Shown here: in pieces, positions 1 to 9,957 of the stretch
How positions within the stretch are numbered: the stretch's first letter is position 1
Layout: each line of letters starts with the position of its first letter
Assembly (NCBI GenBank): GCA_019009955.1
Contig: CM032231.1
Location: 41,130,001-41,194,000, forward strand
DNA: 64,000 bases
DNA from: Riptortus pedestris
Taxonomy: Eukaryota; Arthropoda; Insecta; Hemiptera; Alydidae
Direction: 5' to 3'
Made by a program: the position numbers and the translations under genes
Notes under the pieces: generated by a model
Database searches by the model: none
Told to the model about the DNA's origin: nothing
The model's input: only the letters and a program-made list of their open reading frames with translations

Positions 1-150
1 TATATATATATAATATATATATATATATAGTTTTGAACGGACCTCGATTTCCGCCATCTACTTTGTTGGATCGATGGACCGGAAGCAAAATGTCGCTTCC
101 GTCATGAGTACAACCTCAATAGCTGATTTCCCTTAAGGGAAATCTGCTAA
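1..150 (+). mobile_element. Family A repeat, 3' half (cut by window edge)
   Basis: A (TA)n tract is followed by the family A right block (TTTTGAACGGACC, then TCATGAGTACAACCTCAATAG) and the terminal hairpin with CTGCTAA. The 5' half lies outside the window. Confidence 0.85.
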
Positions 151-1279
151 AAAGTACATACATTAAAAGTAAAAGTCATTTAATTATTATTGAATAATTT
201 TGCCAGTTGAAAATATGTACTTGGGAGAAAGTATATGTTTATGTAATATAATATATAATGAAAAAAGTGTACATACTATTATTATTTAGGATAAGTAAGT
301 ATATTGCCAGTATTAAAAAATGTACAATAATTATTAAGTATTGGCTAAATATAAAGGCAGTTAAAAATATTAAGCCAGTAGTAAGAAGTGTAAATAGGTA
401 CGTCGTAACTCGTATTACTAGCCCACATCTTTAAGTAAATGTAAATAAATAAAAATGTATTTATAGATTTAGTTAAGACATAATTGTATAGAAAATTAGT
501 AAATTTAATACCCTTAGGATATGACAAGAGCGGTATTTACAATATATTAGTTGATGTTATTTAAGATATAGAGTAAAACAGGGACTTGTAAACAGCATTA
601 TACTACTATAAAGGGCATAATAACCTAGTTGTTGATTGTCCAAATCATAATAATCCTTAAATCCTTATACAAGCTGATTTTTATTGTCAGTCTTACCGTG
701 GCACTCTGATCATAAGGCAGTAAGGTATACACACACATACGTGTGTGACACGGGATGATGTAAACTCTGGAAGAGGCTTTTCGAGAAACTAAACTTGTAG
801 AGATGTGCAATAAATGTGTCAAAGAAGAGAAAACAGTCATTCTTCTAAATAACCTCATCTAATGGATATTTTGACTCAAAATTTTCACCTTTGACCTGGC
901 CACCAACTTTTATGAAAAATAAATGTTACTTTTTTTTTCCTTTTTTTATATAAATATCCTTTAATGAGGTATTAAAAGAAATATACAAAATAATTTATAG
1001 TGTTCCTTCTGGCCAGTACAATATTACAAAAAGAAATATAAAAAAATAAGATATCCTATTTTAAGTAGAAGATTGCTTATAAATGCAATTGACTATAAAT
1101 AGGCTGTCATATTGCAACTTAGTGAATATTATATTTTTTTTTTAAATTTACAAATTTAAGTGATGTTACGAGCTAATAATATTATTAAGTACGGATTTTT
1201 TTATATGTAAATAAGATTACAGATAAAATACGGATTAAGGTAAGGGTTTTTACATGTCATTAGTCTAGCCTGCTGGGAC
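151..1279. other. AT-rich stretch without recognised gene
   Basis: Low-complexity AT-rich sequence with scattered homopolymers. The open frames are short and show no motif I recognise. It probably includes the 3' UTR of the Jockey relic that follows, but no poly-T end is clear. Confidence 0.4.
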
Positions 1280-1834
1280 TTAATTCAATCTGTTTCTTAT
1301 GTTAGAGAAAAATGTGCTTAGTTCGTTTGTGCATGCATATTGGAGTTTTTGTACGTTATAATTACCTATTTCAGTGATGAGTAGGTTATTTTCGTGTTTA
1401 CAAGATTTGAAATACTTAGTGGTCAGCTTAGGGATATATGTCTTTATCATGGGCAAGTTTGAAATTTGATGTACTACTTTTCTTGTATGTACGCAATTCT
1501 CAGACATTTGTTTTGAAATGTTTGTAGCTTTTTTAAATTCGTGTTCGATATATAACTCCATAAGGGACAAGCATATGTTAATACTGATCTAAAGCAGGCT
1601 TTGTATGACATTAGTTTATTCCCTAAGTTTCGATTTACGATAAATGTAAGGGTAAATCTGGAAAATCACTTTTTTTGCTTTATCACACGTTTTATTTATA
1701 TGTTCTGTAAATGTTAGTCCTTTGTCTAACGTTACTCCTAAATACTTAATATATTCGGTCATGATATAGGATAATTGCCAAAGTTTGTAAAAATAAATAT
1801 TAAAATTTCTTCGGAAAGGTGTAATGTTCCGCAC
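1280..1834 (-). pseudogene. Jockey-type non-LTR retrotransposon RT C-terminal relic
   Basis: Two minus-strand open pieces read as the end of a Jockey-clade reverse transcriptase ORF2. The upstream piece (1834-1616) has IKYLGVTLDKGLTFTEHI followed by NKTCDKAKKVIF, the block after the RT palm where Jockey proteins read KYLGV.LD..L.F..H. The downstream piece (1570-1280) has MIKTYIPKLTTKYFKS and ITEIGNYN, typical of the extreme C-terminus. The pieces are in different frames and the catalytic YADD region is absent, so this is a 5'-truncated dead copy. The family placement rests on recalled motifs. Confidence 0.7.
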
Positions 1835-2439
1835 TGTCCCAAATAGCTATCCATCCCATGTACTACTATTTTTCCAACTCATTTTGTTCATTTGAATTAT
1901 TCTTTATTTATGTTTTACACAAAAATTGGCACAATTTGAAGAAAGTCCATTGGCCAAGTATTAACGGTATATATAAAGAAACATTTTTAAAATACACCCT
2001 CTCAGCCGATTGGTAATGAAAAGAAGAAAATAAAACTTTTACTTATTTTTGAAATTCCATTATTCATTCATAATACCCTAGTTTCAATTTCGTAAGTTAT
2101 TCGATTTAAATTTTTTTTATTGCTGTAGGACCATGGCTTAAAATGTAATTTAAAATTATTCCCATGAAATCTACGAATTTATTTTTATATGCTCTGGATA
2201 ATTTTATGTCTTCAAAAGAAAGAAAATACTCTTAAACTGAATTCCAATTCGTGGATAATAAATTATCTTCACGTTTAATACTTTCCGAACTCCTTTCGTT
2301 TTAGGTTTATTGCTTTCGTTCTCTTATATAATGCTTGCATTTGACGTTCATTACTTCCTTTATAATGGAACGTTTCGAATCAAGTGTTAATAATATATAT
2401 TTCGCCCATTGTATGAAATCCTTGGTATTGACGCATTTA
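1835..2439. other. Unassigned AT-rich sequence
   Basis: No open frame or repeat I recognise. It leads into the promoter-like cluster at 2440-2541. Confidence 0.4.
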
Positions 2440-2541
2440 TGACGTCGATTTACGATTGGCTGAGCTAGAGGTTAGTCAGAGCACTTGGGAGGCAGTTTCG
2501 GACTTATAAAAGCATCTATGTCAAGAGGTCTAAGCTGTCAC
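2440..2541 (+). promoter_or_regulatory. Promoter-like cluster: CRE, inverted CCAAT, TATA box, initiator
   Basis: In order on the plus strand: TGACGTCG at 2440-2447 (CRE-like), ATTGG at 2455-2459 (inverted CCAAT), TATAAAAG at 2505-2512, and a TCACTC initiator-like site at 2538-2543 about 33 bp after the TATA start. Such spacing is what a polymerase II core promoter would show. No coding exon follows: a family A copy starts at 2687. It may belong to a lost gene, an LTR, or be chance in AT-rich DNA. Confidence 0.3.
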
Positions 2542-2686
2542 TCGTATCGTTTTGATCAAAGAATTTGCAATCGGTTTGCTCTAAACATACTTCAGTAACA
2601 TAACATCAGTATTAAAACACAAAATAGTTTAATAATGAAATATAATTTTCAGGAAACAGGCAAAACAAATTGTTTGAAAGTAAAAA

Positions 2687-3475
2687 GTCCGTCACGCAGT
2701 GACTGCGTAAACTAAGCAGATTTCCCTCGTGAAGTTAAGTAATGGATAAATCTACACACTGGTAACACAACAACACCGTGAATATTAAGTGAATAAATAC
2801 AAACGGAAATAAGAAATGTGTCAGCCAGTTTCAATAACCTGCCGACAGGAAGCGTTAGAAATGTAAACCAAAAGGTCTGCCCACCTCACACCGGAAAGAA
2901 AATTAATTACTGAAATATATCAGAATATAACATATTAATTTTACTTAGAACTATACACTATAACTAGTACTGTAATTAATAATGATTCAGAATAATTGTT
3001 ATCTCAATTAATCAAATTTTAGTAGTCCAAAACCTTAAGACGGGGGTGGGGGATTACCAGGATATATTTTCATGTACATATCTCATATAATAAAGGTCAC
3101 TTGAATACAATTTTTGGTATTTAAGCTTCGAATAATGTGAATTATTATGTAGCAGAGTATTGTTTATGTCACAAGAGTAGAAGTGGTGGTTTGCTGAAGG
3201 CTGAAAACTGAAAAATGCAAATATCTCGGTTAATATTCAAGATAGTGAATAAATGCATATAACAATAATTATAGTGCATTTAATTTTCAATAAGATTAAT
3301 TCTATGCAACTTTTCAATCCGACGTATGGTATCGGAGATATTTCGAATTTTCAAAAATCCTCCCGTCTAAAACCCCCCCTCTCCCTGGCCCGATTTCAGC
3401 CGTTAACGAACTTGATCTTTCTTTTTACATAAAACGACCAAATATCGAGTTTGGTAACGATTAAACAATAATTGC

Positions 3476-3513
<38 letters not shown>

Positions 3514-3589
3514 ATATTTTGATTTTCGTCATATAGGATCGATGGACATTTGAAGAAATGTTTTGATATATATATATATATATATATAT
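2687..3589 (+). mobile_element. Family A repeat, long form, 3' end lost
   Basis: Starts with a slightly altered family A 5' end (GTCCGTCACGCAGTGACTGC) and the AGCAGATTTCCC motif. It runs through the long-form interior, the conserved block ending in GAGTTTGGTAACGATTAAAC, and two (TA)n tracts around a remnant of the right block (3522-3565). The terminal hairpin is missing and unique DNA follows. Confidence 0.8.
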
Positions 3590-3878
3590 GGCCCGAGAGA
3601 AATATTTCACCGGCTTTTACGCATGTTTCTGAACGAAAAAATTAATCCACAACACTATATTATTGAAGCTGGCCTGATAGAAATTATTCCTGATGGAAAA
3701 ATTTTATTACAGTTGCGGGGATGTAATATTCACATCCCGACTGCAATCACTGTTTAACAGGTTGCACGGCCTTTCTTTGTTGTATCTGCAGGCTACGCCT
3801 GGTACTTGCTCCCATCAGCGGGTAATCCTGATTCCTATAGGAACGGATAAGGGAATGAACAGGACGTGCAGTGGTTTC
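3590..3878. other. Unique segment between two family A pieces
   Basis: About 290 bp not seen elsewhere in the window, with two overlapping plus-strand open frames. The first reads REIFHRLLRMFLNEKIN and continues to CNIHIPTAITV. I do not recognise the protein. It starts directly after a (TA)n tract and ends where a second family A copy resumes, so it could be captured cargo or simply host DNA between two insertions. Confidence 0.4.
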
Positions 3879-4179
3879 GCAGATTTCCCACTTAAAGTTA
3901 TACAATAGAGAAATCTCCATATGAGATCTTCAAGATAGAGAATAAATGTATAGAACAATATTTATAGTAAATTTAATTTGCAATAAGATTGGTTCTATAC
4001 AATTTTTCGATCCGACGTATGGTAACGGAGATATTTCGAAAATCCCCCCTCTAGACCACCCCCTCCCATTGGTCCGATTTCAGCCTTTAACGAACTTGAT
4101 CTGTCTTTTTGCATAAAACGTTTAAATATCGAATTTGGTAACGATCAAATAAAAATTGCGATCCCTAGAGCGTTAACAG

Positions 4180-4229
<50 letters not shown>

Positions 4230-4350
4230 TTTGAAAGGACCCCATTTTCGTCATCTCCTCAGTAGGATAGATGAACATTTGAAGAAAATTTTGGAAACTC
4301 CATCATGAGTCAACCTCAATCGCTGATTTCCCTTAAGGGAAATCTGCTAA
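3879..4350 (+). mobile_element. Family A repeat, short form with 5' tip missing
   Basis: Begins inside the subterminal motif (GCAGATTTCCC), jumps to the CAAGATAGAGAATAAATG block, then has the (TA)n tract at about 4182-4225, the right block, the hairpin and CTGCTAA. The first 30 bp of the consensus are absent. Confidence 0.85.
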
Positions 4351-4689
4351 AAGAAGGAAGAACCCATGAGTGAAGAAAATTCCAGGCTAGAGTTGTTGGA
4401 GAACCATCCCTTCGTAGCCTGTAGCCTGCATAAGCTGACTAATGATGGGCATTAGCCAGTTTTGGGTATGCAGACTACAACCTTAATGAACCCTCTTATC
4501 TTGCCTTAATGTTACGTTGTAACTGGGAATAATATATACACCTCCCTTATAATGGAACGTAGTTCAGCAGAAGGGGAACTATCGCTTCTCACCCCCGGTA
4601 GGTCACACTACCTTATTACAAAACTTCAAGATAAGCTGGGTCTCAGATAAAAAAAAAAAAGAAAAAGAAAAAAAAAAGAGGATGTCTCT
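4351..4689. other. Unassigned, ends in an A-rich run
   Basis: No coding signal. An (A/G)-rich run at 4649-4680 may be the tail of an unrecognised retroelement. Confidence 0.3.
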
Positions 4690-4910
4690 CTTAGATTCAG
4701 GCCACATGCCTGACCACGGGTGAACCAACCTCTGACCCTCCCTCCGATATATCTAGTCAGTCTACTGGTGACATCTGATTCCAGGTCCTACTTAATTAAC
4801 GGGAGTTGTACGTCCAGTTGATCACTCTCTATGTAAAACTCTGATTACTAATCCCTGGAGTCTCGCTTAGCTGAAGATCTTTAGGTCTAAAATGCCAGCC
4901 GTAATACATG
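4690..4910 (+). repeat. Repeat family C, copy 1
   Basis: Similar over its whole length to 35690-35888: shared landmarks are CTCTTAGAT, GTGAAC followed by CTCTGAC-like text, GGTCCT, a GATCT(T/C)TAGGTCT-like box and a common end GTAATACAT. The two copies are clearly diverged. Nature unknown. Confidence 0.5.
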
Positions 4911-5190
4911 GTCCGTCAAAAAAATCTCCCAGATTTCAATAGGCATTTGCAAAAAGAATAAGAAACATACAGAACAATTACTTATATTTGTGAATAGCCT
5001 ATATAATGCCATTTTACATCACTTAGTATACTTTACTTGGTTTTGAAAATTATGTCCAATACATGATGTCCCCCATTTGTTACATTTTGCAAAACATTCC
5101 CCCAGATGCTGTCTTCATTTCTTCTGATGAAGCCCACTCCCACTTGTGTGGAACTGTTAACAAACAGAATTTCCGCTACTGGGGAATTTT
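4905..5190 (+). pseudogene. Deleted mariner-type transposon with DD41D-like transposase fragment
   Basis: At 5076-5190 the plus strand reads NIPPDAVFISSDEAHSHLCG then TVNKQNFRYWG. This matches the first catalytic-aspartate block of the intact DD41D transposase in this window (MSDEAHFHLSG then NVNKQNFRYW), so it is a related but distinct member. A terminal-repeat-like start GGTCCGTCAAAAAAATCTCC lies at 4912. Most of the transposase is deleted, and the right end has been replaced by a family A 3' end. Confidence 0.65.
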
Positions 5191-5247
5191 TTCGAAAATG
5201 GCGTAATGAGAGCTACCCTATAGTATCCCTTAAGGGAAATCAGCTAA
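5187..5247 (+). mobile_element. Family A 3' end relic
   Basis: A diverged right block (TTTTTTCGAAAATGGCGTAATGAG in part) ending in CCCTTAAGGG, AAATCAGCTAA. It is joined directly to the mariner fragment. Confidence 0.65.
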
Positions 5248-5278
5248 AAATGGGTAATAAGTAAAGCTCTTACAAGTA

Positions 5279-5504
5279 ATTATTATTATTTATTAACGTC
5301 CACTTTTTGCAACTTAGGCTAATCGGGACGGGTTAGCTACAGGTTACCACCCTTTTCTAGCCAGGGTGGGATTTTAGGACGTTATTTAATGAATTTCGTC
5401 ACTAAATAATTTCCTTTGCCCAGGCAAGAATCGAACTCGCCACTCAAAGTTTACCATATGAGATAAAGGTCAACGCTTTAACTCGCATGGCTAACCTGAG
5501 CCCC
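5279..5504 (-). mobile_element. tRNA-derived SINE, full-length copy
   Basis: On the minus strand the unit starts GGGGCTCAGGTTAGCC. It has an A-box-like stretch at 5481-5493, a B-box-like GAGTTCGATTC at 5428-5440, a body with a hairpin (CCACCCTGGCTAG then AAAAGGGTGG) and a 3' tail of TAATAA units. These are the features of a polymerase III SINE with a tRNA-like head. At least six other copies lie in this window. Confidence 0.8.
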
Positions 5505-5764
5505 AAAGTAATGCCTGTCAGAGAATGTAACACACCCATTTCTCAGGTTCCCATCTGTAAAGGGCCTAATTGCCTAAGATTCAGAAAATTCCACAGCAGG
5601 CTGTCCATTTATCCTAATCCAGAAGTTCTGTTTCCATTACCAGTCATCCATATTCCCCTCCACGGCGGACCTATCTAGGCCGATCTAGGTGGAAAAAACT
5701 GCTAACTTGTTATTTTTTAATGTTTTATGGTTTTATTATTATTATACAATTATTTAGTCGTAAA
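5505..5764. other. Unassigned
   Basis: No motif recognised. A short plus open frame here looks like chance. Confidence 0.3.
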
Positions 5765-5872
5765 TAATAACCACAATATATAAAGAAAATATAAACCACA
5801 ATATTATAAAGAAAATAATAACCACAATATATAAAGAAAATATAAACCACAATATTATAAGAAAAAATACCA
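5765..5872 (+). repeat. 51-bp tandem repeat, two copies
   Basis: A unit beginning CCACAATATATAAAG recurs at 5771 and 5822, and each unit contains a second, shorter CCACAATATTATAAAG motif. It looks like replication slippage. Confidence 0.8.
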
Positions 5873-6202
5873 AAAACATAGGTTTTAACAATGTACAATC
5901 ACAAAAGAAGCAAAAGAATCAGTTTATTGGGAGAAGACCGACGACCCAAAGTTTTTATCAGTTAATCATCTCTATCACTATCGATATTATCGCTTTATGA
6001 ATCTTTATTTTAATATTAGAAACTTGCGAGGCTGCCAAAAAGCCGGTACCCACATCCTTACGTAAACGTTTTCGACTTTTCCTGGTCTCATTCCTAACAA
6101 TAATTAATTAAAGGATATGTTGTCAAACATACAGCCTTCCTATGCCTAAATCAGTTAATTGTATATTTGTATCTAATTCGAGGATAGAAATATTTCCGGG
6201 TT
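5873..6202. other. Unassigned
   Basis: Probably the 3' flank of the Transib-like relic on the minus strand. No terminal repeat identified. Confidence 0.3.
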
Positions 6203-7503
6203 TTATGAGCAACTCTCGAAATCGCCCCCCCTTCCCCTCAAATTCTTTATTTCAGAGGACTCCTGAGCCTTCCTCCGATATAGCATTCCGATAGGCACAT
6301 CGCCCACTTTTTTTAACTTATTTGCGCGGCGTGCTAGCGCCGTCAAAATTTTATGAACAGTCACGGGCATCTCATGTAATACCATGAATATTGTACTTAG
6401 GTATACCGTTCTTGTATCTTGATCGTATGTATGGAATTTGTCGACTACTTATTCTCATAGCCAAGATGACAAAACGTAAGTCAAGATGATTTGTAAAATC
6501 TTTTTTTTTTTATTGTTCGTCGTCCTTTATCGGGTTATTAGTGGCACTAATATTTATATCGTTGGTTTTTGAAAAATCGTCTTGCCGTATTCCCGTCATT
6601 GTTTGTACCGAATCCGGGTTTAGGTCTATCAATTCTTAATCCCAACTCATCTTTAAATTTTTTTTTGAATTTCCATTTTTCGATTTTTTATTTCTTCTTT
6701 GTGTTCATTGGTTGTGATAGCCCATTTTTTTATATGTCTGTAACTTATATGAATGAAGCATTCGAGTGACTAATCCAGGCATGCAATGGGGAAATCCAAA
6801 ATCATAATTTTCTTTGATATCATGAGATACTAATGGATTAATAGCATTCATCAATTTAGGAGTTGCTCCACATATATAACATCTCTGACTTGACTTGGTC
6901 CCTATTATTTGTTTCGGTGATAGTCAAATCGGTGGTTTCTTTGGAAAACAAACTTTAGCGGCCTGCAGTTTCGTGTGGACGAAGGAAAAGGAATGCTCCA
7001 AACTAAATTTTCTACTCTACCTAATTCGTCCATTTTTTCAGGAACAAATGAATAAGAAAATAAATACTCATCATCGGCATCCTGGTCTTCAAATTTCTGC
7101 TTGCACCTACTATGGACCACTGCTACCATCACAACCCCATTTACATATCATAAAAAATGTTGTTTGAGAGGGAAAATTTTGAAAAACTTTGCTGTGGGCA
7201 AGAACAAGTCTCTCTCTGTCAAATCCACTATGGATTGTGCATTGAAAGTGACGCAATTCTCAGTAACTACCATATCTCCAGGTCCAGATGGATAACAATC
7301 GTTTTTTGTTTATCCTAATTGATAATAAGATGGATATATTTTATGATTAATGTTTAATGCATGATTCCGAAGCAACTTATATCAATTTTTTGATAGCTTA
7401 CACTCATTGAAAATAGCTAACGCTTCTTCGTTAGTAAATGGGTGGGTTTCATTAAGTATACTCATTCGAAGATTTTTAATGTGAGTAGCTACATCAGATG
7501 AAC

Positions 7504-7818
7504 AAAGAGCTACTTGGGGAACAGGTCTCAATAACACGAAGTCTTCCCACCAATTTATTTATTCGCGCACAAGGCCTTTCGGCACTAACGTGCCATCATC
7601 AGGTGCTAACCAACAAACAACAAAGAAACAAGCTTAGCCCAAGTTATGCATCCAACAATTACATTTTGAAATATTTAACAAAATAGAATTTCATACTAAA
7701 ATCAGTCTTACAAAAAACGTCCTAACTTAAAACTACTAGAATCTAAGTCAAACATTAAAAGAATATATTATATCTTCGTGCTCCCACATCCAGCAACATA
7801 CAAGAAAAAGAGCTACTT
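7504..7818 (-). mobile_element. 291-bp hammerhead-bearing insert with 12-bp target duplication
   Basis: The 12-mer AAAGAGCTACTT occurs at 7504-7515 and again at 7807-7818. Removing one copy and the sequence between them restores the Transib-like reading across the site (NIIKEVAL followed by CSSDVATHI), which confirms a target duplication. The insert (7516-7806) has no coding frame but carries a hammerhead ribozyme core on the minus strand. It is either a solo pseudo-LTR of a Penelope-like element or a small non-autonomous retrozyme. Confidence 0.8.
7567..7606 (-). ncRNA. Small hammerhead ribozyme (palindromic stem III type)
   Basis: Minus strand, 5' to 3': GCAC, core CTGATGA, one T, stem II GGCAC-GTTA-GTGCC, core GAA, palindromic AGGCCT, T, then GTGC. 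The outer GCAC/GTGC form stem I. The six-base palindrome is too short to fold on itself but pairs between two molecules, as known for Penelope-associated small hammerheads that cleave as dimers. All core bases expected are present. An extra T before stem II is the one departure from the textbook form. Confidence 0.75.
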
Positions 7819-8309
7819 CTTTAATGATGTTTAGCTTCATCGCGTTTTCCCGACTTTCTTACAGCGACTTCAGAAGCAAACACTATTTCATTTAAAGGTC
7901 TTTTTATAATGTCTCCTATTTTCGTTTTCTTCGTTTCAGCACAGCAGTCTTCAAATGGCTTAATTGGTCGACCTCCAGAGGTAGATGGCAGAGGTTCCTC
8001 TTCATCACATATACATATAAATGTGAAAATTTCATCCAACCAAATAGTATTTTTTTTAAGAAAAAAATCTTTGTATCGTCCAGCTTCTTGCCATTTAATT
8101 TTAATTTTTGATAACAAAAGGTTTAAATTACTGGTCAATTTTTCCAATGAATGTTGTTGGATATGTTTTACAGCAAATTTTGACAAAATGGTCTCAATTA
8201 TTGGCTTTGGGTTTGAACAGCTTTGCCAAAGAGAAAAACGTCCCGTCTCGTAATCGTGATTTCTTTTTCTGAAAATAGCCCGTACGACAAAGTTAGCAAA
8301 TATTAGCAA

Positions 8310-9202
8310 TTCTATTTTTTTATGAAATGTCAGTTTGTATTATAAACAACAACAGACATAATTATCTTAGCGGTATTATGTGGTATATTTTTTTTACGGA
8401 TGTAAATATTTTTATTTCGTATAATTTTGAGATATTATTGTATTTTTATTATTAACTTACCTTTGGATATGGTGTCCATCTTAATAAAATAGTTTAATAA
8501 TTTACTTTCGATAATTTAAATACAGCAAAAACAACCTTTCTAAGTAAATTTTTAGGTAAAACTGAGCTCCAAACTTGTTAATCATTAGAATGAAAACATC
8601 AGATTTGTCATTGTTTGTGTACTCTCTTGTGAAGTTTGTGCGGGAGCTAATTCCAAAATACCATTCCATCTTGGATTAATAGACGTACCAGATTAAGGCA
8701 AAAAACTTAATTAGAATTTTAGATTACATGAATTATTTCCAACTAGATTTACCATCCGGCCAACTGTGCGGCGCCTCAAGAGATAATGACCCAGAGATCT
8801 CCTATAGAAGTGTATTCTATTCTTCAGTGGCTATTTTCTTCTCAAGTATCATATTCCTCCTTAGCTCTTGACTTCCTTGCCAGGCAGGGAGAAGCTGCTC
8901 TTCTCATTGTGGTGAAGGAGTGTAGCTTATATATTTTATGACTGTTCAACATTTAATCAAAATAGATCAAATTTAATAATGAACATAATTTTAAAAGGAG
9001 GTAATTGGCCAGAACGACCTCAAATTATATTTAACAAATATAATAAAGAACTTATAAAGTTTATCAAAAGTATAGAGGTGGATGTAGCAAAAATATATTA
9101 GAATTTTAAGTTGATTGTGTGGAATGGGAATTATAATTTAATATATTTACCTTACATAGGTAAACATCGGTTGAGTTTAACATTAATTAATTTGTTTATT
9201 TT
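8310..9202. other. Unassigned flank between Transib-like relic and Penelope-like element
   Basis: AT-rich, no recognised motif. A moderately GC-richer patch at 8755-8930 has no open frame worth reporting. Confidence 0.3.
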
Positions 9203-9278
9203 TGAGGCTACATCGCTGGGAAGTATCGTCATTATGAGGATTTCGGCTATCTGCTCCAGCGGTTGGAATTTTAGTTTT

Positions 9279-9318
9279 TGCAAATTTTCAATGGAAATGC
9301 GTCCATCTTCGTCAGGCA
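9279..9318 (-). ncRNA. Hammerhead ribozyme core of the Penelope-like element
   Basis: Minus strand: TGC, core CTGACGA, then stem II ATGGA-CGCATT-TCCAT (extended by a G-T pair), GAA, palindromic AATT, T, GCA. TGC/GCA form stem I. It lies 55 bp past the stop of the GIY-YIG frame, the position expected for a Penelope-like pseudo-LTR. Stem I is short, so activity is uncertain. Confidence 0.55.
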
Positions 9319-9372
9319 TTAATTTGATTTGAATGGCTACTTCTATTGATCATATGTTTTTGGAGTTTTATT

Positions 9373-9957
9373 TCATTTTAGTATGGCTTTCCACGTTTCT
9401 GAAAGTATGACTCCGTCCACTCCGTTTATAGTATTTGTCCTCTTATTTATTTCTAAGGCTTCCAGGACTAATCTTTTTCCGAGGTGGTCTTCTCTATGTA
9501 AAATCTTTGTCTCGTCAAATTTAATTTGGTTGGGACAAATACTTGCGTGTTTGGCAATGGCGGATGTTTTTGTTCTATTATGTTTTAGATCAGCCATGTG
9601 TTGGTTGACTCTTGTAGCTGTCTTCTTGCCTGTGTGCCCCACATAAACCTTACCACAATCACACGGTATTATATACACTCCACTGTCCTGTAATAATTGG
9701 GTGTCTTTTGGGCTCTTTAAATATTCGTTGAATATTTTATGTGGCTTGAATACTGCTCGTAAATTATATTTTCGAAGTATTCTTGCCAGCCTTTCTGAGG
9801 TCCCCGCTATATAAGGAAGTGTAACGTTGCTTAATGGTTTAACTTGAGTATTTTCAATGTCTTGTTGAATCTTGTTATCCAGTTTCTTCTTAATATTTCT
9901 TAATACTCTTGTTACTTCCATTTTTTTGTAGCCGTTCTGGTGGAGTTCTTCTTTCAA
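9373..9957 (-). pseudogene. GIY-YIG endonuclease domain of Penelope-like ORF
   Basis: A 194-codon open stretch. The diagnostic block GVYIIPCDCGKVYVGHTG (the GIY and YIG motifs) is followed by TRVNQHMADLKH, SAIAKHASICPNQIKFDE and, near the C-terminus, RLVLEALEINKRTN. This is the single-strand-nicking endonuclease fused to the C-terminus of Penelope-like reverse transcriptases, which opens the target for reverse transcription. The N-terminal part reads KPLSNVTLPYIAGTSERL, the linker usual in the family. This domain is open, but the RT upstream is broken, so it is not a working gene. Confidence 0.85.

Larger units (their letters stand above)
6203..8309 (-). pseudogene. Transib / RAG1-core-like DDE transposase relic
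   Basis: Minus-strand pieces in several frames line up in order with the Transib-type transposase family as I recall it. N-terminal part (8309-7821): STSGGRPIKPFEDC and VRKSGKRDEAK. Then NEEALAIFNECKLS, HKIYPSYY (about 7440-7330) and VTENCVTFNAQSIVDLT. The first catalytic-aspartate block is MICKWGCDGSSG at about 7165-7127. Next come CKQKFEDQDADDE and PFPSSTRNCRPLKFVF (7105-6905), a zinc-like RCYICGATPKLMN (about 6870), FGTNNDGNTARRFF (about 6580), and the C-terminal MPVTVHKIL and DVPIGML (6385-6290). In-frame stops and at least three frameshifts make it dead. A 291-bp insert splits it at 7516-7806. RAG1 descends from this family. The alternative is another DDE superfamily with the same layout. 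Confidence 0.7.

Noticed and set aside
5428..5493. A tRNA gene
   Set aside because: The A- and B-box-like motifs occur in a dispersed repeat with a non-tRNA body and TAATAA tail, so it is a SINE head and not a functional tRNA.
7909..8253. Plus-strand 114-codon frame
   Set aside because: Shadow of the Transib-like reading on the minus strand.
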